Program-made: the position numbers and the translations under genes
Part shown: positions 49,201 to 58,806 of the stretch, one piece after another
Layout of the letters: each line of letters begins with the position of its first letter
Position numbering within the stretch: position 1 is the first letter of the stretch
The notes under the pieces: model-generated
Told to the model about the DNA's origin: nothing
Database searches by the model: none
The model's input: the letters and a program-made list of their open reading frames with translations, nothing else
Assembly: GCA_002118135.1 (NCBI GenBank)
Contig: BDIU01000021.1
Coordinates: forward strand, 152,109 to 216,108
Direction: 5' to 3'
From: Trebouxia sp. TZW2008
Lineage: Eukaryota; Chlorophyta; Trebouxiophyceae; Trebouxiales; Trebouxiaceae
DNA length: 64,000 bases

Positions 49201-52200
49201 TTACGTCAAGATTGTCCTTACATCGAGTGTCCTTACAAAGAGAGTCTACTGCATTCTGCTGACTTCGTGGTCATATCACCTGCTATGTAAATTGATGCAT
49301 GACTGTGCATTGCAACATTCACTCAGTATATGTTGGTGAATGTACATGTGTGTCTGTGGTATGTGTATCCGTGTATTGCATTCCAATGTACCAGAACACC
49401 TTTTACGTGTTAATAACAAGGTAACATGCTGTGCATGCTGCGTCTGTCTTCAGGATTCAAAGAGATGTACAGCGATGCGGATTTGCATGGGAAACTGAAT
49501 GAGCAGCCATCAGGGGGCAGGGGTACAAAACCCTTCCAGAGCCTCAAAGACCTGGTTGACGAATGCAAGAGGCCAAAAACAGCCATGGAGGTTGCGCAAG
49601 CGGTGACAGGCATTGGACCTCCAAGGAAGCAAGTGTTTGATACCCTCAAACAATTGGCTGACCTGCTCAAAAAGGACAACAAACAGGTAAGCTCACATAA
49701 ACTTGTGTATGAATTCACAAACGAAATTGTCAATAAGCAAGCAAACAAGTAAGTAAGCAATCAAACAAAGAAGTGATCAAATAAGCAGCCAGGCAGGCAA
49801 ACAGATGGACAGACAGATGGACAGACAGACGGCCAATTGTGGGTCCCCTTTGAACTTTGAAAGATAGTTGTTCAAGTAGATAACTTGAGTGATGCATATT
49901 GTATGAAACAAGTCCAGTGGGCCTTCAGATTGCACGACAGCTCACATAGTGACTGAAATCTTCAAAATGCAATGCATTTGCATCAATCATGCTCTGCAAT
50001 GTCTTCCGACCTCCTGCCAAATCAAGCATCTGCTTCAGATGATGGAATATCTGTCATGAATTGAAGTAGTTCCAGCTGTATTTGAAGCAATTTTGACAAC
50101 AGTCAGTCAGGGCATTCAGATGTTGTTTGATCAGGTCAAAGATCAAAAACCTCCAGGTCAGCCTAGGGAGATCTGGAATGACATTGTTTTGTCTGACTTT
50201 CTAAAGATGAACATCCGACGTCCCTGCAAAAACCGCTCAAAATAAGCCTGCCTTGCAAGACAGGAGATAAGCCACACACACCTAATACATGTGCTGGAAT
50301 GTGTAAGTATCAATATGAGTTTTTGTTGTTAATGTATTCAGCTGTGCAGACCTGAGATTTCATTGGATGCAGATCAGAAACATCAGTGTGACTGGTCACA
50401 GCCTGGGTGGCGCCTTGGCCTCTCTTTGCGCAGTTGACATAGCTGATGTTCTGTCTCAGTAAGAATGCATCGCAGCAGCATGACTGTCAGGGACAGAATC
50501 TGTATTTGAAGCAGTCTTGTAAAGGCGAGTCGTGGCATGCAGCTGTCCAGACCTGTGACATTGTTGGCTGCAGATTGGGAACATCAGTGTGACTGGTCAC
50601 AGCCTGGGTGGCGCCTTGGCCTCCCTTTGTGCATTTGACATAGCCGACGTTTTGTCTCAGTCCAGTGAGAAGGCAACCCAGCAGCATGACTGGCAGGCAC
50701 AGAATCTGCTGCAGCAGATACCCCAGTTTGACAAGCTCAAGCTAAGCCTGAGCGAGGCAATGCGCAAGATGTACAAGCAAACCTCTGCCAGCATTCTGGC
50801 ATTCCAAAAGGCTGTAGGTGATCAGGAAGCGATTCCTGTCACAGCTGTGACGTTCGCAGCTCCAAGAGTGGGCGATGTGAATTATGCCATGAAGTTTGGC
50901 CCAAGAAGGTATGCATGTCTGTGCATGACACAAGGCGAAGTCTAGCAGCACATGCGCACTGCGTAATGCTTTATGGCCATGTTTGATCTTTACAAGAGAC
51001 ATGCTGGGGCTTTCAATGTCATTATTCGCAAACTTGTGCCTAGCTCAGCCACATTGCGCTCACACTAATGTTTTGCTCACAGGGTTGCTTCACAAGTTCT
51101 AGCATAGCATGGCATAGCATAGCATGGCATAGCATAGCATAGCATAGCATAGCATAGCATAGCATAGCATAGCATAGCATAGCATAGCATAGCATAGCAT
51201 AGCATAGCATGGCATAGCATGGCATGGCATGGCATGGCATAGCATGGCATGGCATAGCATAGCATGGCATAGCATGGCATAGCATAGCATGGCATAGCAT
51301 GGCATAGCATAGCATGGCATAGCATAGCATAGCATAGCATAGCACAGCATAGCATAGCCTATCATAGCATAGCATAGCATAGCAGCGCAAGCCCCTGACT
51401 GGCGTGTCAACCTATGCCGAACTTAGGCCATGGCTCAACTGCTTGTCAGTTTCCACAAGCATTGCGGCAAGCGCCGATGAACCATTGCACAGACTGTCTT
51501 TTGGTCAAGCTGCTGAAGCATGGACTGCATGAATCTCTAAGGTTCACTCGGGCATGAGAGTATGTGTGACACCACTCTCACATAAGCTGATGCATATGCC
51601 GCACAACTCTGCATAGAGAGCAGTCCTTGCAGATGATGCTGCTGAGGCTGCTGCATGTGGATCCCGCATTCTGACTGGAGCTGTGCTGTAAGCCACCAAC
51701 CATGTGCGCCAAGTATCCAGCAAACTTTGGCCTGGAAGCATAGACTGCATGCTCTGGAACCTGCATGCTACAACCATCGTCACATCCTGCTTACAGGAGC
51801 ATGGAACCAGCCTGGGTGCCTGATGCCTTTTTCTACAACATTGGCATTGCTTGGCACCGGTTCACCGGCAACATAGCAGACAAATCGTGGGAGGCATCAG
51901 CTAGACGAGTGAAGGTCTGGAACGCCCTTGATTTTGAGAACCACACATTGTGGGCCATTTGGAGCAGTCTCTGGGGACTTGTAGCCTGGTCAGCGGGCCA
52001 GCAACTGTTGCCTCATTTTGGGATTGGGTCGTCAACTGCAGTGAACAATTCAACTAAGGTCACACGCCTTTGCCTGCATGCATTCATGCATGGATGTGCC
52101 TATGCAGCCGCCAACCGCAGTGAATGCTTCAAGTAAGGTCACACGCTTTTGCCTGCATGCATACATGCATACATGTGCCTATGCAGTTGCCAACCGCAGT

Positions 52201-54007
52201 CAATGCTTGGACCAAGGTCACACGCTTTTGCCTGCATTCATTTATGCATAGATGTGCACATGCAGTCACCGACTATAGTCCATCCTTGGACCAAGGTCAC
52301 ACACTTTTGCCTGCATTCATTCATGCATAGATGTGCCAGTGCAGTTGCCAACTATAGTCCATGCTTGGACCAAGGTCACACGCCTTTGCCTGCATGCATA
52401 CATGCATAGATGTGCACATGCATGCATGCAAATGGGGTTGCGTGCATCCTGCCATACATGCCTGCATGTTGACATGCTTAGACACACATGTGCCTGCACG
52501 CAAGTCTGGTCACATGCACACCTGTGAACATGCAGAAGTGCTTACATGCATACATACATACACACATGCATGCATACACACATACAAGAGGCTTGCACAG
52601 GGGTGCGATGCAATTGAAGGTGGTTACAGAGATGGAACAGCCTCTGGGCATGTGTTTTTTGAAGTACAAATGCATGTTCTGATGACCGTGCAAGCCTCCA
52701 GCTGAGCAGCAACTGCATCATGGCTTGGCATGCAGCCGGTTAGTAACTGCAGTCAGTAACAGGTGACTGCGTTCCGACTGCACAGCTGCTCCTGAGTAGG
52801 GGCACATTAATGTATGGCTGGGAGTTCAAAAGCAGTTGTTACATCACCTAACTGACTGTACCAGTCTGTGCCGAACTCAGAAGCTGTTGCAGTGCAGATG
52901 TTCCTGTGGGCAGCAATTGTTTGGCAAGTTGGACCTCTGGCTGCCAGCATAGGTCGTTCGGTGTGGCGATTAATTGCAAAGACGATTCTCCAGAAAGAGG
53001 TATGACACGTGGCATCATGTTAACATCCTCATATGGCCCCCTTAAGCGCAATTTTTAGCTGAAGTCACTCATGTCTGCGTATTGCTGTCTGCATGATGCT
53101 GTGTCTGTGCTTATGTGCATTGTAGTCATTGCAATGCAAGGTCATAAGACAGGGTCATGTGACAGGGTTGTGATCTGACTGATTGTTATGCATGCTATTG
53201 CGGCATAGTCGCAGATGGTGGTTACAGCAGGTTTTTGTGTTATGTTTGCTGTCCATTACATGTCAAGCAACAGCTGCTGCATTGTTGTGCGAGACACACT
53301 GATCTTTGTCCATGTTGGCCCTTATTCATACTGACAGCAAATCTTGTTGACTGAGGCATGCATGGGATTTGCTGCACTTCATTGCATATTATTGCTGTTG
53401 ACTGTAGGCATGCAGTCAGTCAGTCAGTCACACACACCGTCAGCCGCACACACCTGGCACATGTGCTGAAGTATGTGATTAATATCATTGTCAGGCATGC
53501 AGTCATGCAGTTTGCAAAGTTGCATGATGCAGAAAGAGCCTGATGTGGAGCTGCAGCTGAGCCTGCTTCGGAAAGTCAATGACCGCAATGCAGTAACTTA
53601 TGCAGTCATGCAGTCAAATGGCAGCTCTGTTGTATGATGCAGAAGGAGCCGGATGTGGAGCTACAGCTGAGGATGCTTCCTGTAGTTATGACAGTAATGC
53701 AGTCAGTCATGCAGTCAAATCACATCTTTGTTGCATGATGCAGAAGGAATCGGATGTTGAGCTGCAGCTGAGGATGCTGCGTGTGGTGAATGACGGTGAT
53801 GCTGTGCCAAAGGTGCCAGCTGCTCTGCTGCCCTACTTGAGTGGACGTTGGTAAGTCTTTGTTTGGTTCAGCCTTTCATCAGCAGGACATTTGCCTTTTC
53901 TTTGAGGCAAACACTGGTCAGCTGCCTTTTGTTGCCAAACACATTCGCCTTTCCAGCCAGTAGTCCCACGAATCACATTTGGCTCCCTATCCCAGACTGT
54001 GAATGCC

Positions 54008-54043
<36 letters not shown>

Positions 54044-55733
54044 CAGTCTGACTGTAAGTCAAAGTCAGACTTACAGTCAGTAAGATTATGACATCACACT
54101 GCTGTGTAGAAGGCCTGAACATCCTGTCATTGTCCACTTGAAGAAAAAAATAACAAGTGCTAAACCCTGAACCCTTAGTTGCAACACATTCTTTACGTCA
54201 GGCTCGCTTGTTTCCGTTGTTGTGATGAGGTGCTGCTGCTGAAGATCATCTGCTAATTCCTGATCACATGCCTCATGCAGATGGAGACATAAAATGCGGC
54301 AATACACGTATGCCAGCACAGATTTTGCACATGCACAATCAGCACCCATCATTGGAAAAGATCATCTGCTAATCCTGATCACATGCCTTTTGCAGGTGGA
54401 GACATGGAGGCGTTGAAATGCGGCGATGCACGTATGCCCTCACAGATTTTGCACGTGCCCAAGCAGCACCCATCACTGGTACCCTGCCATGGGCCTCGAT
54501 TGGCAACAAGCACAACTTGGAGGTTAGTGTTGCCTTGTGGAACTGATGTTGGAGACTTCCGCCTTGTGACGTAAAATTCACACCTTTTGTGGTACAAAGA
54601 AGTGACCTTGTCATTCTGATGTGCAAAGCAGAAGAGTGACTCAAGAATATCGTTTCACTTGTGACGCTCACTACGTTACACCTTGCAAGATGGTGCCTGT
54701 CTCTGTAATTGCGCATGCAGCCTACATCCAACTCAGCTCAGGGCTTGCTTCTGGTCTTACTTCTGCTTGACCACCCCCTGCGCCTCTGGCTTGACCCATC
54801 CCCCCCCTCCCCCCCTGGCTCCCTCCCTCCCCTGTGTGCGCATGCGGCCTACATTGAACTCGGCTCAGGGCTTGCTTCTTGTGATGGTTCTGCCTGGCTC
54901 ACCCCCTTCGAACCTGGACGCCTGCCCCCTTGTGCCGGACCAGTGGAAACTTCTCTCAATTCCAGAAAAGTCTGCTTGGCTTGCTAAGTGCCTCAGCCTT
55001 AACATGCAGTCTTCTAAGACAGTTTGCGCCTGTTGCCATGTAAGTGCACTAACAAGCAGGATGCATGAGGGACTGTGTCTGCTCGGCTTCAACCAACTTT
55101 GGGATTAGTTCTTCCCACAAAAGCATCTCGTAGCATCAGAAACTACGCACAGCTCTGACACACGTCAGAAGAGCCGAAATGTAGCAACATTACAATGCAT
55201 GTACAAGCACATGTCGTGCTCATTGCACATGGTAAACTCAAAAGCAATGGCACAACAATGCATATATGAGCACACGTCATGCCCTGCAGGTGTATTTGCA
55301 CATGTTGAACCCGCTTCGAGACCGGGCGCTGATCAACAAGAGCTCTGATGCCCTAGTGAAAGCCCTAGGAGTGCCGCCCTGCTGGTTCGACCCAATTCCT
55401 CACAAGGGCATCAAGTGGGATGCTGCCAACAACAGGTGGACATTTGACCCAATCTACATAGCAGCTCCAGGAAACGCAGCTCTAGGAAACCCAGCAGGAA
55501 ACCTAGCAGCTTCAGGAAACGCCGCTTCAGGAAAGACGCCGGACAGCACCTCAGGCGGAGGCTGCGTCCAGTCCAATGGTGATGGTGCTAGTAGTGATGG
55601 TGATGGCGCTAGTGGTGATGGCGTTATTGGTGATGGCGCTAGTGGTGATGGTGCTGCTGGTGATGGCGCTGCTGAATCTGAGCAGCTGCAGAAGCAAGAC
55701 GGCAAACCTGACAGGGGTCCATTGGGGCTCTGA
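42892..55733 (+). CDS. Class 3 lipase with membrane insertions (plant PLA1/DAD1-like fold)
   Basis: This is a serine acyl-hydrolase of the class 3 family. In-phase exons are 42892-43320, 43879-44076, 44739-44802, 45844-45935, 46949-47116, 47737-48355, 49454-49686, 50574-50908, 51797-52058, 52898-52999, 53744-53850, 54396-54522 and 55290-55733, about 1059 residues. IEKYGELVQVTYDKM opens the fold. VIVVWRGTILVGEW (303-316) is the oxyanion region, VTGHSLGGALASL (607-619) holds Ser611, FAAPRVGD follows, RVVNDGDAVPKVP places Asp853, and NKHNLEVYLH places the likely His909. Two large inserts break the family pattern. One of about 190 residues after GEW has two hydrophobic stretches (IAVHLLSSPVYLLGEAITFF, TVLLSAGLGLVVFVATVVLS). 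The other, of about 130, lies between APRVGD and RVVNDGD. The C-terminus is Gly/Asp/Ala-repetitive. A further exon at about 43625 (DYYIPAPLI) is possible. Confidence 0.87.
45916..46290 (+). repeat. Four copies of an exon-donor edge with CTG tracts
   Basis: The end of exon 45844-45935 (gctaggggctatgag, then gtgtgctg...gactttc...gagtc) is repeated at about 45995, 46057 and 46132. Copies are separated by growing (CTG)n runs, and the longest run covers 46244-46289. Copy 3 keeps an ARDYQ-GT version; copy 4 has lost the GT donor. Confidence 0.85.
46867..46925. repeat. Dispersed intronic repeat with CACACACCTAGCAC, copy A
   Basis: gggccacacacacctagcac followed by gtgctggaagt. Related copies occur in two more lipase introns: 50257-50310 (ccacacacacctaatacatg) and 53440-53490 (cgcacacacctggcacatg). 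Confidence 0.65.
47631..47708 (+). repeat. Decayed copy of the start of lipase exon 47737
   Basis: acttcaaaacatggctggtg and aactgaaacaaagggcaacaag repeat atttcaaagcatggctggtg and agctggaacaacgggcggcaag of the real exon. The acceptor AG is altered to a GTACAGA context. A related duplication of the preceding intron covers 47440-47630. Confidence 0.8.
48741..48840. repeat. ATAATCATC-rich microsatellite
   Basis: Degenerate runs of AAT, ATC and CAT triplets in a lipase intron. Reading frames across it (poly-Ile or poly-His) are artefacts. Confidence 0.8.
49111..49250. repeat. Dispersed TTGTCCTTAC repeat, copy 2
   Basis: Lies in the lipase intron before exon 49454. It contains several gtccttac words, two tccttacatcgag words and agaccagtgcagccagaatgc-like text. 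It matches 37930-38065. Confidence 0.75.
50375..50485 (+). repeat. Upstream copy of the lipase nucleophile exon start
   Basis: After a GGATGCAG acceptor it encodes IRNISVTGHSLGGALASLCA and then VDIADVLSQ before TAA. It is almost identical to the exon at 50574 (IGNISVTGHSLGGALASLCA). A GTAAGA donor-like site overlaps the stop (TCTCA-GTAAGA). The copy keeps the catalytic Ser codon. Confidence 0.9.
51100..51385. repeat. Pentanucleotide (AGCAT/GGCAT)n array
   Basis: Nearly 290 bases of AGCAT units mixed with GGCAT variants, in a lipase intron. It explains the long poly-MLCYA frames on the minus strand. Confidence 0.97.
52029..52423 (+). repeat. Five 79-bp exon-plus-intron units in the lipase gene
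   Basis: Exon-like blocks of 30 nt at 52029, 52108, 52187, 52266 and 52345 lie exactly 79 bp apart. They read SSTAVNNSTK, PPTAVNASSK, LPTAVNAWTK, SPTIVHPWTK and LPTIVHAWTK. Each block is phase 0, ends AAG and is followed by GTCACACnC. Each gap is 49 nt and ends in GCAG. The first block is the end of exon 51797-52058. After the fifth block the acceptor is missing. Confidence 0.93.
53533..53700 (+). repeat. Two upstream copies of the lipase exon at 53744
   Basis: Each follows a TGATGCAG acceptor. At 53533 the frame reads KEPDVELQLSLLRKVNDRNA. At 53643 it reads KEPDVELQLRMLPVV. The real exon reads KESDVELQLRMLRVVNDGDA. The last third, with VPKVP, is absent from both copies. Confidence 0.88.
54008..54046. 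repeat. (ATTG)n microsatellite
   Basis: About nine ATTG units ending in TTGCAG, in the lipase intron after exon 53850. Confidence 0.95.
54235..54355 (+). repeat. Decayed copy of lipase exon 54396 with its upstream intron
   Basis: agatcatctgctaattcctg and catgcag lead into WRHKMRQYTYASTDFAHAQS. The real exon has WRHGGVEMRRCTYALTDFAR. The copy is shortened by an internal deletion, then breaks into the duplicated intron word agatcatctgctaat. Confidence 0.88.
54705..54930 (+). repeat. Intronic tandem duplication in the lipase gene
   Basis: gcgcatgcagcctacatccaactc at 54711 recurs as gcgcatgcggcctacattga at 54839, followed in both by gctcagggcttgcttct. No coding role is seen. Confidence 0.75.
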
Positions 55734-57125
55734 AACCAGAGGGTTGCGCACACTGCGTGCGCAATTATGCAGGGGTTGCAGGGCAGTTTGTGTGAGCTAC
55801 ACTGATAATGCATTGATATTGAGGCAGTTTTCCCGAGCTGCCTCTTCAGACAGAGGCTCCCGTTATGACGCCTAACAGCGTAGACTTTTCCTTTCTTTTC
55901 TTTTCAGTGATATTGAGGCAGTTTTGTGTGGGTTGCCCTGCGGCCATGTGCGGTCTGAAGGTCATGGCTTCTGGGACTGAGCAGGGGCTGTGGAACCCTG
56001 AGACCTGAGGCAGCTCAGCCTACAACATCTGAGGGACCAGTCGTGGAGCACTGATTGAACTCGATTGACCGTTTTTGGTTTGCGATAGTCTGCCTGCTTG
56101 AAGCTGACAATCACGGTGTGCGACATATGTCGCCATGATTGTGTGAAGGCCTTCTAGAGTAAGCCCAGGATGCACTCGTAAAGTATGTATATCCAGCAGA
56201 TGATGCTGTCTAAGTGTGACATTTGCAATGCTTACTAAATAGCTAAAGCAGAAGTATAGTTTAAAAAAAGGTATAGTATAAGAAGGAAATTAAGTATAGG
56301 TGTTGAATCAACAATTATTGTAGCTTGTGATGCATGGCAGCAACTGTCAGCAGTGAAAGGGAATTTGAAGTTACATTGAACCCAACTGACTGCAGTACCT
56401 GCAGTGACTCAACTGATGCGTGGTCATAGATTCCAGCTGTCAAGCTTGATTAGCAGAACTTGACATAGACAAGGGAAGAGTCTAGCTGTGCTTAACATGA
56501 ATTCAAAAACAACACTTTGTATGACAGAGCACTCATACCGTCACAGCACTGTACTGACACAGCACTTTATTGACACAGCACTTTATTGACACAGCACTGT
56601 ACAGAGCATTGTGACCTAATACGCAACAGATTTCTGGAAAAGAAATCCTGTAACGTTTTTACTTAGGTACTAAGCTGATCAGAAGCTGACAATCTTAGCA
56701 TTCTCAGTTCTCAGAGAAGTCTTAATGATATCTGCAAGTACCGGTAACATGTTAGAATGAGTTCTGCTGAAGCTTCAAGTTGGTGTCAACAGGGTAATTA
56801 CTAATAGTGTGTAGATATGAACATCGGGGGATCTATAAACACCCACATGGCTACGTAGTGTACTTTGAACTTTTATCGCTCACACAAGCCAGCCAATCAA
56901 TGAAAAGATCCCTCCATCACTTGGGTTGGAGGTCAAGCTACTAGTCAGGCGGTCTTTTAGGTCACGATGGGCTTTTGCAAAATGGACAGGTTTCTCAGTT
57001 GGCTACGGCTGGTAAAAGGGCCCTTTTTGCCATGCAAATTGCATACATCGCTGCTCAGATTTGGGTATACATGACATTGGCATGCGCTGCTCCTTAATTT
57101 CATCACTAGGCCGAAATGTGTTGTC
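55734..57125. other. Intergenic region after the lipase gene
   Basis: Lipase 3' flank. It includes a short duplication (tgatattgaggcagtttt at about 55812 and 55910) and a tandem repeat of tgacacagcactttat at 56545-56605. No exon is recognised. Confidence 0.45.
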
Positions 57126-57771
57126 TCACGGGTGTGAGATTTGGGGACTGGAAACCCCGCACACTTTATCATGCATGATTTCAGTCCACAACATGTCCAT
57201 GAAATCTGAAATTAGTGTAGCCCTTGCAAGCCATTGACAAACAAAATCAAAATGCCAAAAGTCTTGAGATGCAGCACCCATGAACAGTGCTCGTGCGTGC
57301 ATGACTACCTGACGACTCGTCTTGACAATGCATGCACACATGACGCGTGAAATAGCCATGTAGTCGTCTGCCATCCCTTTAGCTCGGAACAATGGGCTGG
57401 CTATGTCTTTGTGGACACCTACATAGTTGCTGAGTTGCCTCAGGTCCTATGAGTCCCAAGCTAGCTTGCAACATGGCAGGGTTGGTCACTGATTTTTACC
57501 ATCTTGGGGGCACTTGCACCAAGTCCCCCACTCCTTGTTTGATTTGAAGCACCGAAGATCTGCCATCAACCATGTTTTCGACCCCAAAAATAAACGTGGC
57601 ATCCCAATGCTGTTGTTTGGGCTCAAATCCTGCCAAGCCTCCTGATACACCAAGCTTATGCCTAACAAAGTTGTCAAACAATTGCAGGACTGCTTTGTGA
57701 GGGTGCACAAACCACCATATCGCAAGCACTGAACATAGCTGGGATGCACTTCCTTTTGCCTTTGTGTTGCC
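57126..57771 (-). CDS. Candidate cupin-like gene end (partial)
   Basis: Two exons can be joined in phase on the minus strand: 57771 to about 57494 (donor GTAAAA after AGATG), and about 57438 to 57126. The first reads QHWDATFIFGVENMVDGR and LQIKQGVGDLVQVPPRW. The G-D-x-x-x-V-P-P-R-W pattern recalls the second half of a cupin or JmjC-like fold (weak inference). The second exon reads QLSNYVGVHKDIASPLFRAK and a mostly helical tail ending QISHP. The upstream part is not found. Alternatively it is a pseudogene: without the intron the frame hits TAA straight after PPRW. Confidence 0.35.
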
Positions 57772-58806
57772 CTGCAACAGTTGTGCTGTCATTCACAATT
57801 GACACACATCAGCACTCGATTGCTCAGAAGGTCAACAGCTTATGGAAGGAACACATCAGCACTTGATTGCTCAGAAGGTCAGCAGCATATGGAAGGTAAA
57901 AGACTTGTGGGAAGTCAAATGATGACATGACATGTGCAAATGCTCAGATTGCTTGTAGAGGTGCATGTCCAAGCATTTACAGCCCTTCTATGCGCGAACT
58001 GCATGTGTACACATTGACACCCTGAAGCGGCAATGCTGTGGACTTCACTCAGGCAAGATGTCTACGCAAGTGCAACTTACATGCACAGTGCCACAAGCCA
58101 TTCTTGCCATCTTCAACATGTAGCCGCTGCTGATCACAGCGGCTATACACAGACTATGCAGCATGCACACGGCCGGCTGTTCAGCACATGCATAGGGCTC
58201 TTTCAAACACTGTCATCTGGTCTCAGCGTGCATGTATGCTATTGTCTACAAGCTTGCATATGACTGCAACGCGCTGTCTCCAAAAGCGTACCCTGTGCTG
58301 AATGCACTGCTGCTAATCACGGCCGCTATGCACAGACTATGCAGCATGCGCACAACAGGCTGCGCAGCACATGCATAGGGCTCTCCAAAACACTACCAAC
58401 TGGTCTCAGCGTCCATGTATGCTGTTGTCTAATTTCAACATTCAATTTGTGTGTCTCAACGCGGGATATTTCAAATTGGTGCCTCTATGAATCCAAAGCT
58501 GTGCGTCTGGCATTATGCGATTGAAATAAGCTATGACACCAACATCAAGCCCTCAACCCTCAGACAAAGCTGCACACGCATTCAGACTGCTGCAGTATTG
58601 TGGCGGAGTGTATCCCAATGGACGTACTGCATTACACAATTTCTAAGGACTTCAGATGCTGTGGACATCAGGCATATAAGCCTCAACACTTGGATCCAAC
58701 AACTTCAAGTGCACATTCCACATGTGGTGTAGTGTCCGATGGGAATGCAAGGTTGCACAGTATATCAACTATATTCATCAAAATAACGAAATGTTCGCTT
58801 TTCACA
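57772..58806. other. Intergenic region with tandem duplications
   Basis: Holds the downstream flank of the Crinkler-like gene. A 44-bp unit (gattgctcagaaggtca core) is duplicated at 57803-57895. A unit of about 190 bp is duplicated at 58125-58440. Confidence 0.5.
58125..58440. repeat. Tandem duplication of about 190 bp
   Basis: Two copies share cacagactatgcagcatgc, cagcacatgcatagggctct and aactggtctcagcgt-type words, with about 15 percent divergence by eye. Confidence 0.8.

Noticed and set aside
51040..51410. Three long minus-strand frames of repeated MLCYA
   Set aside because: They are translations of the AGCAT pentanucleotide array.
52029..52423. CRISPR or satellite reading of the 79-bp array
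   Set aside because: Both parts of the unit are repeated, not a repeat with unique spacers, and the unit matches the preceding exon end.
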